From NCBI RefSeq assembly GCF_001423185.1, contig NZ_LMOB01000001.1, forward strand, positions 248,001 through 312,000: 64,000 nt of DNA. The letters are read 5' to 3'. This stretch comes from Plantibacter sp. Leaf314 (lineage in GTDB: Bacteria > Actinomycetota > Actinomycetes > Actinomycetales > Microbacteriaceae). Both the position numbers and the translations under genes were made by a program. Positions within the stretch are counted from its first letter, which is position 1. Each line of letters opens with the position of its first letter. The notes under the pieces are model-generated. The model was not told the origin of the DNA and searched no databases. It was given only the letters and a program-made list of their open reading frames with translations. This document shows positions 39,236 through 48,930 of the stretch, one piece after another.

Positions 39236-40681
39236 TCACTCGCCTCGGACGATCTTGCGGAGCTTGTCCAACCGCGCCGAGATGTCGCGCTCGTGACCGT
39301 GGTCGGTGGGCTCGTAGTAGCGCACCTCGGTGAGCTCGTCGGGGAGGTACTGCTGGGCGACGACACCGATCGGGTGGTCGTGCGGGTAGCGGTAGCCCTT
39401 GCCGTGTCCGAGACGCTTGGCGCCCGCGTAGTGGGCGTCGCGCATGGGCTTGGGTACGCGCCCGAACGCTCCGGCGCGGACGTCGGCGATAGCCCGGTCG
39501 ATCGCGACGTAGGCCGCGTTCGACTTCGCCGCCGTGGCCAGGTACACCACGGCTTCGGCGAGCGGGATCCTGCCCTCCGGCATGCCGATGAACTGGACGG
39601 CGTCGGCCGCCGCGACCGCGATCGGCAGCGCCTGCGGGTCGGCGATGCCGATGTCCTCGGCCGCCGAGATGATGATCCGGCGCGCGATGAAGCGCGGGTC
39701 CTCCCCGGCCTCGATCATGCGTGCCAGGTAGTGCAGCGCGGCATCGACGTCGGAACCCCTGATGCTCTTGATGAACGCGCTGATGACGTCGTAGTGCTCG
39801 TCGCCGTTCCGGTCGTATCGCAGCAGGGCGCGGTCGACCGCCTGGGACACGAGTTCGTCGGTGATGACGGGACCGCGCGGTGCCGCGTCACCTGCATCAC
39901 CCGCGTCCGACGTTCCCTCGTCCTCGTCATCCTCGTCGCCGACGTCCAGGCGGCCGACGTCGTCGAGATCGAGCTCGTCCGGGTCGACTGCCGCACCGAG
40001 GTCGGAGTCGGCCGCGATGGCCGCCGCTTCCAACGCGGTGAGCGCTCGGCGGGCGTCGCCGGAGGAGAGTTGGATGATCGCGGCCCGCGCCTCGGGGGTG
40101 ACCGTGAAGCGACCGGCGAGGCCACGTGGATCGGTGACGGCGCGGTCGATGAGGATGCCCAGGTCGTCGTCGCTGAGCTGCTCGAGCGTGAGCAGGAGCG
40201 ACCGGGAGAGCAACGGGGAGATGACGGAGAACGACGGGTTCTCGGTCGTGGCGGCCACGAGGATGACCCAGCCGTTCTCCACCCCAGGCAGCAGGGCGTC
40301 CTGTTGCGCCTTGGTGAAGCGGTGGATCTCGTCGAGGAACAGGACGGTCGAGCTGCCGTAGAGGTCGCGGCTCGACATCGCCTCCTCCATGACCTGACGG
40401 ACGTCCTTCACCCCTGCTGTGACCGCCGAGAGCTCGACGAAGCGTCGGCCCGAGCTGTGGGCGATCGCCTGCGCCAGGGTCGTCTTACCGGTGCCCGGCG
40501 GGCCCCAGAGGATGACCGACACGGCCGCCTGCGTCCCCTCCCGGTCGCTCGCGAGTCGGACGAGCGGTGAACCCGGGCGCAACAGGTGCTGTTGACCGGC
40601 GACCTCCTCGAGGCTGCGAGGGCGCATGCGCACGGCGAGTGGGACCGGTGCGCCGGCGATGCCGGGTCCTCGACTGAACAT
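39236..40681 (-). CDS. rarA: Replication-associated recombination protein RarA/MgsA (AAA+ ATPase)
   Basis: Clamp-loader-like ATPase acting at stalled replication forks. The 481 residues contain Walker [14 protein letters not shown], Walker [12 protein letters not shown], sensor 1 [12 protein letters not shown] and the C-terminal tetramerisation region with [12 protein letters not shown]. Between the lid and this region is an acidic insertion of about 50 residues rich in Asp and Glu ([17 protein letters not shown]). ATG 40681 has GGAGGA abutting it, unusually close, so an internal start is possible. Confidence 0.95.
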   Translation of the reverse strand: MFSRGPGIAGAPVPLAVRMRPRSLEEVAGQQHLLRPGSPLVRLASDREGTQAAVSVILWGPPGTGKTTLAQAIAHSSGRRFVELSAVTAGVKDVRQVMEEAMSSRDLYGSSTVLFLDEIHRFTKAQQDALLPGVENGWVILVAATTENPSFSVISPLLSRSLLLTLEQLSDDDLGILIDRAVTDPRGLAGRFTVTPEARAAIIQLSSGDARRALTALEAAAIAADSDLGAAVDPDELDLDDVGRLDVGDEDDEDEGTSDAGDAGDAAPRGPVITDELVSQAVDRALLRYDRNGDEHYDVISAFIKSIRGSDVDAALHYLARMIEAGEDPRFIARRIIISAAEDIGIADPQALPIAVAAADAVQFIGMPEGRIPLAEAVVYLATAAKSNAAYVAIDRAIADVRAGAFGRVPKPMRDAHYAGAKRLGHGKGYRYPHDHPIGVVAQQYLPDELTEVRYYEPTDHGHERDISARLDKLRKIVRGE

Positions 40682-40728
40682 TCCTCCAGGCTAGCCGCAG
40701 CCTCGGACACGGTTCCACGCAGCGTCGT

Positions 40729-40758
40729 TTGGTCCGCGTGGAGCCGTCCCCGTAAGGT
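40729..40758 (+). promoter_or_regulatory. Promoter of the cyclophilin gene
   Basis: TTGGTC (40729-40734), 18-base spacer, TAAGGT (40753-40758). The expected start of transcription is at about 40765, at the foot of the hairpin at 40763-40793. Confidence 0.5.
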
Positions 40759-40762
40759 TCTC

Positions 40763-40793
40763 CTGGGCAGCCCGCCGCAGGCGGGACGCCCAG
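40763..40793 (+). repeat. Two-tier hairpin at the 5' end of the cyclophilin mRNA
   Basis: CTGGGC pairs with GCCCAG; inside a symmetric 2x2 internal loop, CCCGCC pairs with GGCGGG around a GCA loop. It lies at or near the predicted transcription start and 50 bases upstream of the GTG start codon. A 5' stabilising hairpin or control element are both possible. Confidence 0.5.
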
Positions 40794-40843
40794 ACGACAG
40801 CGCGATGCCGCCGCTCACCGCGACGGCACCTGGAGGGAACGAC

Positions 40844-41650
40844 GTGGCAACGAGCAAGGGTCCGGACAAAGAGGCACGCGCAGCACGCGCACGGCTGCGT
40901 GCCTACAACGCCCGTCGTACCGTGCATGAGCACCGCTCGAAGCGGCGGGTGCGGGACAACGTCATCGCGGCCGCGGCGCTCGTCCTCGTCCTGGCCGGCG
41001 CCACCGCCGCACAGGTCTTCTTCTTCGCCGGCGGCCCGGGGGCCCCGGTGGCGACGCCGACCGCCACCGCCGAGGCAGGAGCGTGCGGCGTGACCGGCGC
41101 GACCGACGGCGCGAACACGGGAACGGTGCCCGCGACCACGGTCGCCGAGGATCGGGACTGGACCGGCGAGATGACGATCAACGACGTCGTCATGAACCTT
41201 ACCCTCGACGGCGCGTGCGCACCGCAGGGCGTGTCGTCCTTCATCTCCCTCGCGCAGTCCGGCTTCTACGACGGCGTGACGTGCCACCGTCTCACGACGA
41301 GCGGGATCTACGTCCTCCAGTGCGGCGACCCGGACGGCACCGGCACCGGGGGCCCCGGGTACAGCTACGGCCCGGTCGAGAACGCCCCGACGGACGACGT
41401 CTACCCGGCCGGCACCATCGCGATGGCCCGTCAGGGCGGGAACGGCTACAGCAACGGCTCGCAGTTCTTCCTCGTCTACCAGGACTCGACCATCCCGTCG
41501 GACGCCGCGGGCGGGTACACCGTCCTCGGGCAGATCACGAGCGGCCTGGACCAGCTCGTCTCCGGCGTCGTGTCCGGTGGCGTCGCTGACGGCAGCGGCG
41601 ACGGCAAGCCCGCGGTGCCGGCCACGATCACCTCGGTGACGGTGCAGTAG
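40844..41650 (+). CDS. Membrane-anchored cyclophilin-type peptidyl-prolyl isomerase
   Basis: Catalyses cis-trans isomerisation of proline peptide bonds, probably outside the membrane. The 268 residues comprise a basic cytoplasmic head of about 40 residues, one membrane helix (VIAAAALVLVLAGATAAQVFFF), a linker and the cyclophilin domain. The domain has FYDGVTCHRLTTSGIYVLQCGDP, GTGTGGPGY and NGSQFFLVYQD. The Cys pair in VTCHR and LQCGDP is typical of the actinobacterial PpiB group. GTG 40844 is chosen for the strong TGGAGGGAAC site before it; the upstream frame is not conserved. Confidence 0.94.
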   Translation: MATSKGPDKEARAARARLRAYNARRTVHEHRSKRRVRDNVIAAAALVLVLAGATAAQVFFFAGGPGAPVATPTATAEAGACGVTGATDGANTGTVPATTVAEDRDWTGEMTINDVVMNLTLDGACAPQGVSSFISLAQSGFYDGVTCHRLTTSGIYVLQCGDPDGTGTGGPGYSYGPVENAPTDDVYPAGTIAMARQGGNGYSNGSQFFLVYQDSTIPSDAAGGYTVLGQITSGLDQLVSGVVSGGVADGSGDGKPAVPATITSVTVQ

Positions 41651-41652
41651 CC

Positions 41653-41670
41653 GGTGCAGTAACCTGCACC
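41653..41670 (+). terminator. Hairpin just after the cyclophilin gene
   Basis: Perfect 7-bp repeat GGTGCAG/CTGCACC with a TAAC loop, 3 bases after the stop codon. Probable terminator or mRNA end stabiliser. Confidence 0.45.
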
Positions 41671-41698
41671 AGACGGAACCGACCGGCGCAAGCGGTCT

Positions 41699-41717
41699 CC
41701 CCGAGCTCGGCTCGGGG
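41699..41717 (+). terminator. Second hairpin upstream of the DUF349 gene
   Basis: Perfect 8-bp repeat CCCCGAGC/GCTCGGGG with a 3-base loop, followed by TAATAGGCT. The trailing bases may instead serve as a -10 element for the DUF349 gene 60 bases downstream. Confidence 0.4.
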
Positions 41718-41777
41718 TAATAGGCTTGTGGATCGATCACGATCGCCATCAACGGCGGTCAACACACAGCAAGGGTG

Positions 41778-43013
41778 ATGCGCGTGACCAGTCCAGAGAT
41801 CGAACCGTGGGGCCGTGTCGACGACGACGGTACCGTCTACGTCCGTGAGGCGGACGGCGAGCGAGTGGTCGGCCAGTATCCCGACGGTTCCAAGGAGGAG
41901 GCGCTCGCCTACTTCGAACGGAAGTTCACCGATCTCGCCGGGCAGGTGACGCTGCTCGAACAGCGCGCCAAGCGCGGTGCCCCGGCAGCCGACGTCGCCA
42001 AGGCGGTCAAGTCGATCACCAAGCAGGTGGAATCGGCCAACGCGGTCGGGAACCTGCAGGCGCTCCTGACCCGCCTCGCGGCACTCGACGGCACGGTGAC
42101 CGAGCTGACCGAGGCCCAGAGCCAGGAGAGCAAGGCGGCCCTCGACGAGGCGGTCCGAGCCCGCCTCACCATCGTCGAGGAGGCCGAACAGCTCGCGCAG
42201 CAGGATCCCGCGCGCGTGCAGTGGAAGCAGACCTCCAGCCGACTCGACGAACTGTTCGCCGAGTGGCAGCGCCAGCAGCACGACGGACCACGGCTCCCCA
42301 AGAACGACGCGAACGACCTGTGGAAGCGGTTCAGGACCGCCCGCGCGGCGATCGAGCAGCACCGACGTGCGTTCTACACCGAGCTCGACTCGGTGCACAA
42401 GGAGGCCCGCTCGATCAAGCAGAAGCTGGTCGAGCGCGCCGAGGAACTCATCGCGAAGGGCGCCGACGGCATCCCGGCCTACCGCAGCCTGCTCGACGAG
42501 TGGAAGCAGTCCCCCCGTGCCGGGAAGCGTCAGGACGACGCGCTCTGGGCCAAGTTCAAGGCCGCCGGCGATGCGATCTACGGTGCCAAGGCCGAGATCG
42601 ACGCACGCGACAACGAGGAGTTCCAGGGCAACCTCGATCTGAAGCTCGCGCTGCTCACCGAGGCCGAACCGATCCTGTCGAACACGAACCGCGATTCTGC
42701 CCGCAAGGCGCTCACCGACATCCAGCGTCGTTGGGACGAGATCGGCAAGGTCCCCCGCGAGCAGGTGCGGGTCGTCGAAGATCGACTCCGCAAGGTCGAG
42801 TCGCATGTGAAGCAGCTCGAGGACGAGCACTGGAAGCGGAACAACCCGGAGACGAAGGCCCGCACCGAAGGGCTCGCGAGCCAGCTCGCCGATGCCATCG
42901 CCAAGCTCGAGGACGAGGTGGAGGCTGCTCGTGCCTCCGGCGACGCCGACCGGCTCACGGCGGCCATCGAAGCCCTCGACGCACGGAAGGCGTGGCTCGG
43001 CGCGATCCGCTGA
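41778..43013 (+). CDS. DUF349 domain-containing protein
   Basis: An acidic, almost wholly helical protein of about 411 residues. A short N-terminal segment (EIEPWGRVDDDGTVYVRE) is followed by tandem DUF349 units, each with a W-K or W-x-F pattern (PARVQWKQTSSRLDELFAEW, ALWAKFKAAGDAIYGAK), and a C-terminal coiled coil. The molecular function of DUF349 proteins is not established. Possible starts are ATG 41778 or GTG 41784; AAGGG precedes both. It is followed by a 16-bp hairpin. Confidence 0.9.
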   Translation: MRVTSPEIEPWGRVDDDGTVYVREADGERVVGQYPDGSKEEALAYFERKFTDLAGQVTLLEQRAKRGAPAADVAKAVKSITKQVESANAVGNLQALLTRLAALDGTVTELTEAQSQESKAALDEAVRARLTIVEEAEQLAQQDPARVQWKQTSSRLDELFAEWQRQQHDGPRLPKNDANDLWKRFRTARAAIEQHRRAFYTELDSVHKEARSIKQKLVERAEELIAKGADGIPAYRSLLDEWKQSPRAGKRQDDALWAKFKAAGDAIYGAKAEIDARDNEEFQGNLDLKLALLTEAEPILSNTNRDSARKALTDIQRRWDEIGKVPREQVRVVEDRLRKVESHVKQLEDEHWKRNNPETKARTEGLASQLADAIAKLEDEVEAARASGDADRLTAAIEALDARKAWLGAIR

Positions 43014-43066
43014 GCGAATCCACTCCACGCCCCGCCCTCCGGTCGCGTTCTCCACAGATCCATCGG

Positions 43067-43104
43067 ACGATCCTCCTGCAGCAGCCCCGCTGCAGGAGGA
43101 TCGT
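43067..43104 (+). promoter_or_regulatory. Perfect 16-bp hairpin covering the RBS of the next gene
   Basis: ACGATCCTCCTGCAGC (43067-43082) pairs fully with 43089-43104 around a 6-base loop. The right arm contains AGGAGG (43094-43099), the ribosome binding site 8 bases before ATG 43108. It may end the DUF349 transcript, hide the ribosome binding site, or both. There is no U-tract. Confidence 0.75.
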
Positions 43105-43107
43105 CGT

Positions 43108-43785
43108 ATGTCCACGGCACCTCCCACGCGCTCCCCCGGCCGAACCCAGACCAGCTCGACGAGCGGGGTGCATTCCGGGCGCCTGGCGGTCTATCTGCAG
43201 CCGCCCGAGCTCTCGGTCGCCGAGTTCGCCGCCGCCCGCCTGGACGGCGAGGTCTTCGCCTTCGAAGACGGCTACTGCAGTGTCGACGAACCCGACACGG
43301 TCCGCTTGCGCGCCGCGGTCCTGACACGGTTGTCGGGTCTGGACGGCGCGACCATCGCCGAGACGAGTGCCGCCTGGCTCCACGGCGCAGCCCTGGTCGC
43401 ACCCCGCATCCACACGGGGTTCGTGACGCCGGACCGTCGGAGTCGGCGAGTGGCACGGGTGCAGCTCCGTCAGGTGTCCTTGCGGCCAGGCGACAGTGAG
43501 CCGTGCGGCCCGCTGCGGGTCACGACGCCCACCCGCACGGTTGCCGACCTGGCGCGGCGGACCGGTGCGGACGCCGAGCCGGCGTTGGCCACGATCCGCA
43601 ACTACTTCCTACTCGGCCTGACCAGCCCCGAGGAGGTCGTCGCCTGGGTCCGCTCGGTCCCGCGGGTCCTCGGTGGCTCGCGGATCCTCCGGGTCGTGTC
43701 GGGCGCCACCGAGGTCATGCTCCCCGGTCTCGAACCGACCGCCGGGGAACTCGCCTCGTGGTCGCTCCCGCTCAGCCGCCGTTGA
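43108..43785 (+). CDS. AbiEi-like (type IV antitoxin family) protein, orphan
   Basis: A 225-residue protein resembling the AbiEi antitoxin-like proteins frequent in Microbacteriaceae: an N-terminal part with [20 protein letters not shown], then a basic strand segment ([14 protein letters not shown]) and the [11 protein letters not shown] motif. The call rests on these motifs and general layout. No AbiEii nucleotidyltransferase toxin gene is adjacent. The ATG at 43108 has a perfect AGGAGG site that lies inside a strong hairpin. Its last 14 coding bases overlap the end of the convergent rel gene. Confidence 0.7.
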   Translation: MSTAPPTRSPGRTQTSSTSGVHSGRLAVYLQPPELSVAEFAAARLDGEVFAFEDGYCSVDEPDTVRLRAAVLTRLSGLDGATIAETSAAWLHGAALVAPRIHTGFVTPDRRSRRVARVQLRQVSLRPGDSEPCGPLRVTTPTRTVADLARRTGADAEPALATIRNYFLLGLTSPEEVVAWVRSVPRVLGGSRILRVVSGATEVMLPGLEPTAGELASWSLPLSRR

Positions 43786-46027
43786 CGCGGTAGACGTCGT
43801 AGACGGTGTCGATGCGCCGGACGGCGTTGAGGACGCGATCGAGGTGGGTGGTGTCGCCCATCTCGAACACGAAACGACTGATCGCCAGACGATCGCTCGA
43901 GGTGTTGACCGTCGCGGAGAGGATGTTGACGTGGTACTCGGACAGCACCCGGGTCACATCCGAGAGCAGGCCGGCGCGGTCCAAGGCCTCGACCTGGATC
44001 TGCACGAGGAACACGCTCTTCGACGACGGCGCCCACTCGACGTCGATCATGCGCTCCGGCTCCTGCAGGAGGCTCTGCACGTTGTGGCAATCGCCCCGAT
44101 GGACGGAGACGCCGGACCCTCGGGTGACGAACCCGACGATCTCATCCCCCGGCACCGGCGTACAGCACTTGGCGAGTTTGACGAGGATGTCGGGGGCACC
44201 CAGCACCAGGACACCGGAGTCGCTGTTCTGCAGCCGCTCGCGTCGGCTCCCACGGACCGGCACGGTGTATTCCGCGTGCTCGCTGTCTGCATCCTTCTGC
44301 AGCAGCGCGACGACCTTCTCGAGCACCGACTGCGTCGAGACGTGGCCCTCGCCGACGGCGGCGTAGAGCGCGGTGACGTCCTCGTAGCGCAACTGCGCCG
44401 CGACCTCCGCGAAGGAGTCCTGGTTCATCAGCTTCTGCAGGGGCAGGTTCTGCTTCCGCATGGCACGCGCGATGGCGTCGCGGCCCTGTTCGATCGCCTC
44501 GTCCCGGCGTTCCTTGGTGAACCACTGACGGATCTTGTTGCGCGCCCTGGGGCTCTTGACGAAGTTCAGCCAGTCCTGGCTCGGACCGGAGTCGGGGTTC
44601 TTCGAGGTGAACACCTCGACGACGTCACCGGTGTTCAACGAGCTCTCGAGCGGCACGAGTCGACCGTTCACCCGGGCACCCATCGTGCGGTGGCCGACCT
44701 CCGTGTGGACCGCGTACGCGAAGTCGACCGGCGTGGCGCCGGCGGGGAGCCCGACGACTCGACCCTTCGGGGTGAAGACGTAGACCTCTTTCGCGCCGAT
44801 CTCGAAGCGCAGCGAGTCGAGGAACTCCCCCGGGTCGGCGGTCTCGGCCTGCCAGTCCGAGATGTGCGCGAGCCAGGCCATCGAGTTGTCGGGTTCAGCG
44901 GAGGTCGCGGTCTTCCCGCTGTTCATCCGCTCCTTGTACTTCCAATGCGCTGCGACACCGAACTCGGCACGCTGGTGCATCTCGTTCGTCCGGATCTGGA
45001 TCTCCACCGGCTTGCCGCCGGGACCGACGACGGTCGTGTGCAGCGACTGGTACAGGTTGAACTTCGGCGTCGCGATGTAGTCCTTGAACCGACCGGGGAC
45101 GGGCGTCCACCGCGCGTGGATCGAGCCGAGGACCGCGTAACAGTCGCGCAGCGAGTTGACGAGCACCCTGATGCCGACGAGGTCGTAGATGTCGTCGAAC
45201 TCGCGGCCGCGGACCACCATCTTCTGGTAGATCGAGTAGTACTGCTTGGGACGGCCGGCCACCTTGCCACGGATCTTCTGCGCCTTGAGGTCTTCGTTCA
45301 CGGCGTCGATGACGTGCTGCACGTACTCCTCGCGCTGCGGCGTCCGCTGCTTCACGAGGGACTCGATCTCGGCGTACAGCTTGGGGTACAGCACGGCGAA
45401 CGAGAGGTCCTCGAGCTCCCACTTGATCGCCTGGATACCGAGCCGGTGGGCGAGCGGCGCATAGATCTCGAGCGTCTCGGTGGCCTTCTTCGCCGCCTTC
45501 TCCGCGGGGACGAAACCCCAGGTGCGGGCATTGTGCAGACGGTCCGCGAGCTTGATGATCAGGACCCGGATGTCCTTCGACATCGCGACGATCATCTTCC
45601 GGACCGTCTCAGCCTGCGCGCTGTCGCCGTACTTGACCTTGTCGAGCTTCGTCACTCCGTCGACGAGCATCGCGACCTCGTCGCCGAAGTCCGCGTGCAA
45701 CTGGTCGAGCGAGTACTCGGTGTCTTCGACCGTGTCGTGCAGCAGTGCGGCGACGATGGTCTTCGGGCCGATACCGAGGTCTGCGAGGATCTGCGACACG
45801 GCGACCGGGTGGGTGATGTAGGGCTCACCGCTCTGGCGTTTCTGACCCGAGTGGGCCCGCTCCGCCACCGTGTACGCGCGCTCGATGAGCGCGAGGTCCG
45901 CCTTCGGGTGGTGCTGGCGCACCGTCCGCATGAGCGTGTCGACTGCTCCTGCAGGCTGCGCCTTCGAGAAGATCCGAGGGACGAGACGGCGCAGGGAGGC
46001 CGTCGAGGATGTCGTGGTGTCCGCCAT
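43772..46027 (-). CDS. rel: Bifunctional (p)ppGpp synthetase/hydrolase (Rel/RSH)
   Basis: Makes and degrades the stringent-response alarmone. The 751 residues contain the hydrolase domain (His73, HD pair at 97-98 in [18 protein letters not shown]), the synthetase domain with the RFKD form of the RXKD motif ([11 protein letters not shown]) and YQSLHT, then TGS ([28 protein letters not shown]), a zinc-finger/CC region with [13 protein letters not shown], and a C-terminal ACT domain. Both active sites look intact. It follows secF by 47 bases. Confidence 0.98.
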   Translation of the reverse strand: MADTTTSSTASLRRLVPRIFSKAQPAGAVDTLMRTVRQHHPKADLALIERAYTVAERAHSGQKRQSGEPYITHPVAVSQILADLGIGPKTIVAALLHDTVEDTEYSLDQLHADFGDEVAMLVDGVTKLDKVKYGDSAQAETVRKMIVAMSKDIRVLIIKLADRLHNARTWGFVPAEKAAKKATETLEIYAPLAHRLGIQAIKWELEDLSFAVLYPKLYAEIESLVKQRTPQREEYVQHVIDAVNEDLKAQKIRGKVAGRPKQYYSIYQKMVVRGREFDDIYDLVGIRVLVNSLRDCYAVLGSIHARWTPVPGRFKDYIATPKFNLYQSLHTTVVGPGGKPVEIQIRTNEMHQRAEFGVAAHWKYKERMNSGKTATSAEPDNSMAWLAHISDWQAETADPGEFLDSLRFEIGAKEVYVFTPKGRVVGLPAGATPVDFAYAVHTEVGHRTMGARVNGRLVPLESSLNTGDVVEVFTSKNPDSGPSQDWLNFVKSPRARNKIRQWFTKERRDEAIEQGRDAIARAMRKQNLPLQKLMNQDSFAEVAAQLRYEDVTALYAAVGEGHVSTQSVLEKVVALLQKDADSEHAEYTVPVRGSRRERLQNSDSGVLVLGAPDILVKLAKCCTPVPGDEIVGFVTRGSGVSVHRGDCHNVQSLLQEPERMIDVEWAPSSKSVFLVQIQVEALDRAGLLSDVTRVLSEYHVNILSATVNTSSDRLAISRFVFEMGDTTHLDRVLNAVRRIDTVYDVYRVNGG

Positions 46028-46074
46028 CTCAGGCCTCCCTGCGTCCGTGCACGCGGTTGTTCGTCGCTGTCAGG

Positions 46075-47115
46075 TCAACGCGCCAGCGGCGCGTCGGCTT
46101 CCGTCTGTTCGCCGTCGGCGGCTTCCGATCCCTGGGCCCGCTCGCGCGCCTGCAGCACGCGCTTGTCGTGCTTGGCGATGCGGGGCTCGTTGTGTCGGAA
46201 GTTCGCGTAGAGCGGCGCCGCGACGAAGATCGTCGAGTACGTGCCGACGAGGATGCCGACGAGCAGGGCGAGGGAGATGTCGCGGAGGGTGTCCGCTCCG
46301 AGCACGAACGCACCGAAGAAGAGGATCGCGGCGACCGGGAGAGCAGCGACGACGCCCGTGTTGATCGAGCGGACGAGGGTCTGGTTCACCGCGAGGTTCA
46401 CGGACTCCCCGAACGTCCGCGCGGCACCATCGGCGTCGAGCGTCGTGTTCTCGCGGATCTTGTCGAACACCACCACGGTGTCGTAGAGCGAGAAGCCGAG
46501 GATGGTGAGGAAGCCGATCATGGCCGCCGGGGTGATCTCCCACCCGGTCGCCGCGTACACGCCCGCCGTGATCACGAGGTCGTGCATGAGGGACAGCAGG
46601 GCGGCGGCCGACATCTTCCAGGTGCGGAAGTACAGCGCCATGAGGATCGCTGCGAGCACCAGGAACACGATCAGGCCGACGATCGCCTGCTTGGAGACGT
46701 CCTGACCCCAGGACGGCCCGATGAACGAGCTGGTGATGTCGGACTGCTCGACCCCGTAGGCGTCGGCCAGTGCTGCCGCCACCTGCTGGGTCACCTTGTC
46801 GTTCTCGAGCTGGTCGGTCTGGACGCGGACGGCGTCTCCACCCACGACGGTCACGTGGGTCGTCGCGCCGGAGACGACGGAGGAGACCGCGTCTTCGGCG
46901 AGGGTCTGGTCCGTGCTCTCGACGTCGGCGATCTGGAACTGCGAACCACCGCGGAACTCGATGCCGAAGTTGAAGCCGCCCTTGACGACGGGGATCAGGA
47001 TGGAGGCGACGACCGCGATGATGGCGATCGTGTACCAGATCTTGCGCTTACCGACGAAGTCGTAGGAGCGCTTGCCCGTGTAGAGCTCGTTTCCGAACCG
47101 TGCGAACGCACCCAT
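46075..47115 (-). CDS. secF: Protein translocase subunit SecF
   Basis: Works with SecD to use the proton gradient in late protein translocation. The 346 residues have six membrane helices; after the first come the periplasmic domain motif FGIEFRGGSQFQI and the conserved helix-4 region GFSLYDTVVVFDKIRENT. A polar C-terminal tail of about 35 residues follows. The ATG shares a base with the secD stop (TGATG). Confidence 0.97.
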   Translation of the reverse strand: MGAFARFGNELYTGKRSYDFVGKRKIWYTIAIIAVVASILIPVVKGGFNFGIEFRGGSQFQIADVESTDQTLAEDAVSSVVSGATTHVTVVGGDAVRVQTDQLENDKVTQQVAAALADAYGVEQSDITSSFIGPSWGQDVSKQAIVGLIVFLVLAAILMALYFRTWKMSAAALLSLMHDLVITAGVYAATGWEITPAAMIGFLTILGFSLYDTVVVFDKIRENTTLDADGAARTFGESVNLAVNQTLVRSINTGVVAALPVAAILFFGAFVLGADTLRDISLALLVGILVGTYSTIFVAAPLYANFRHNEPRIAKHDKRVLQARERAQGSEAADGEQTEADAPLAR

Positions 47116-48866
47116 CAGGAGTCCTTCCCATCGGTCGGCAGATCGTCTGATCTGGTCTCTGCACCGCCGCCCACGAGGGCGGCCTGCTTCCGCTCCGCGA
47201 TCGTCTGCCGCTTCGCCGCCTCACGGCTGCTGGAGGAGGCCTTGACGCCGGGGACGCCCGTCGGCTTGCGGAACTCGGCACGGCCGCGGTAGATCGCCCC
47301 GAGCGCGGACGGGTCGAGGCCCGTGAACGGCTTGCCGCTGTTGAACAGCTTCGTCTGCCCGAGGAGCTGCATCATCGGGTGCGTGAAGAGCAGCACGACG
47401 ATGACGTCGATGATGGTCGTCACGCCGAGGGTCAACGCGAACCCACGGACGTTGCCGATGGCGAGGACGTAGAGCACGACGGCCGATAGGAGGTTGACGC
47501 CCTTCGCCGCATAGATGGTGCGCTTCGCACGCTTCCATCCGGCCTCGACGGCGGACTCCAGCCCGCGTCCGTCGCGAAGCTCGTCCTTGATGCGCTCGAA
47601 GTAGACGATGAACGAGTCGGCCGTGAACCCGATGGCCACGATCAACCCCGCTATGCCGGCGAGCGACAGTCGGAAGCCCTGTCGCCAGGACATCAGCAGG
47701 ATCACGATGTACGTCAGGACCGCGGCGGCGACGAGCGAGGCGATCGTGACGGTACCCAGCAACCGGTATTGGAACAGGGTGTAGATCACGACGAGGATGA
47801 GTCCGATGAGCCCGGCGATCAATCCGCTCTCGAGCTGCGTGGACCCGAGGGTCGCCGAGATGGTGTCCTGGCTCTGGACCACGAAGCTGATGGGCAACGC
47901 GCCGAACTTGAGCTGGTCGGCGAGGGTCTTCGCGGACTCCTCGGTGAACGACCCGCTGATCTCCGGCTTGCCGTCGGAGATGACCGCGAGGGACTGCGGT
48001 GCGGAGATGACGTTGCCGTCGAGCACGATCGCGAACTGGTTCTGTGGGCTCTGCAGCGCGGTGAGTCGACCGGTGACGTCGGCGAAGAGCTTCGTGCCCT
48101 GCTCGTTGAAGACGGGGTAGACGGCCCACTCGCCGGTGCTGGCACCGTTCTGCGTGGTCTTGATGCCGGCGCTCGCGTCCGAGAGGTCCTGACCGGACAC
48201 CTCGACGGGACCGAGGACGTACTTGAACGTGCCGTCGACGTCGCAGGTGACGAGCGGTTCCGCTGCCGGCGCTGCCGTGGCGTCGAGCGAATCGGCCTCG
48301 GCGGCGCAGTCATACGCCTGGAACTGTGCGTACAGCGCCGGCGTGACCTGGGAGAGGTCGCTCGCGTCGGTGGGCGCGGCCGTCGGGGTGCTCTGGAGAC
48401 CGGGGTCGGGTGTGGGGTACGGCGTCGACGCGCCGTCCTCACCGATGAAGGTGTTCGACGGCTGACCGGGGGTCAGCTGCTGCGACGTCAGGACCGGACG
48501 GAACTCGAGCTTCGCCGAGGACTGGATGCGCTGCAGCGTCGCCTCGTCGGGCGTGCCGGGGATGGCGACGACGACGTTCTGGCCCTGCGTGGTGATCTCG
48601 GCTTCGGAGACACCGGACGCGTCCACACGCTGCCGGATGATGGCCACCGCCTGGTTGAGCTGCTCGTTCGAGACCGTCTGGCCGGACTCGAGCTTCGGCG
48701 CCAGGATGATCTGCGTGCCACCCTCGAGGTCCAGGGCCAGCTTGGGCGCCCAGGAACTGTTCCCCCAGAGGACTCCGGCCGCGTTGATCGCGAACAAACC
48801 GATGAGGATTACGCCAAGCCACGTGAGCGAACGCCACGCCTTCTTGACCGGAGTCGACTTTGCCAA
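47115..48866 (-). CDS. secD: Protein translocase subunit SecD
   Basis: Partner of SecF. The 583 residues have an N-terminal membrane helix, LALDLEGGTQIILAP, a large extracytoplasmic part and the five-helix C-terminal domain (QSQDTISATLGSTQLESGLIAGL to GFTADSFIVYFERIKDELR and LFTHPMMQLL). The extracytoplasmic part has a Thr/Pro/Ala-rich insertion of about 80 residues with two cysteines (YDCAAEAD and VTCDVDG), seen in actinobacterial SecD. It is located between yajC and secF. Confidence 0.97.
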   Translation of the reverse strand: MAKSTPVKKAWRSLTWLGVILIGLFAINAAGVLWGNSSWAPKLALDLEGGTQIILAPKLESGQTVSNEQLNQAVAIIRQRVDASGVSEAEITTQGQNVVVAIPGTPDEATLQRIQSSAKLEFRPVLTSQQLTPGQPSNTFIGEDGASTPYPTPDPGLQSTPTAAPTDASDLSQVTPALYAQFQAYDCAAEADSLDATAAPAAEPLVTCDVDGTFKYVLGPVEVSGQDLSDASAGIKTTQNGASTGEWAVYPVFNEQGTKLFADVTGRLTALQSPQNQFAIVLDGNVISAPQSLAVISDGKPEISGSFTEESAKTLADQLKFGALPISFVVQSQDTISATLGSTQLESGLIAGLIGLILVVIYTLFQYRLLGTVTIASLVAAAVLTYIVILLMSWRQGFRLSLAGIAGLIVAIGFTADSFIVYFERIKDELRDGRGLESAVEAGWKRAKRTIYAAKGVNLLSAVVLYVLAIGNVRGFALTLGVTTIIDVIVVLLFTHPMMQLLGQTKLFNSGKPFTGLDPSALGAIYRGRAEFRKPTGVPGVKASSSSREAAKRQTIAERKQAALVGGGAETRSDDLPTDGKDS

Positions 48867-48930
48867 ACTCGGAACTCAGCTTTCTCTGCGAGCAGACGCA
48901 CGACGGCGCCTGCCCGGGAAGGGATTGGGA

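Noticed and set aside
42892..43107. Upstream extension of the AbiEi-like frame into the DUF349 gene
   Set aside because: The frame is open by chance; ATG 43108 has a perfect ribosome binding site and the upstream part lacks similarity.
43673..46210. 845-codon plus-strand frame opposite rel
   Set aside because: Same mirror effect; no domain is recognisable and rel on the other strand is unmistakable.
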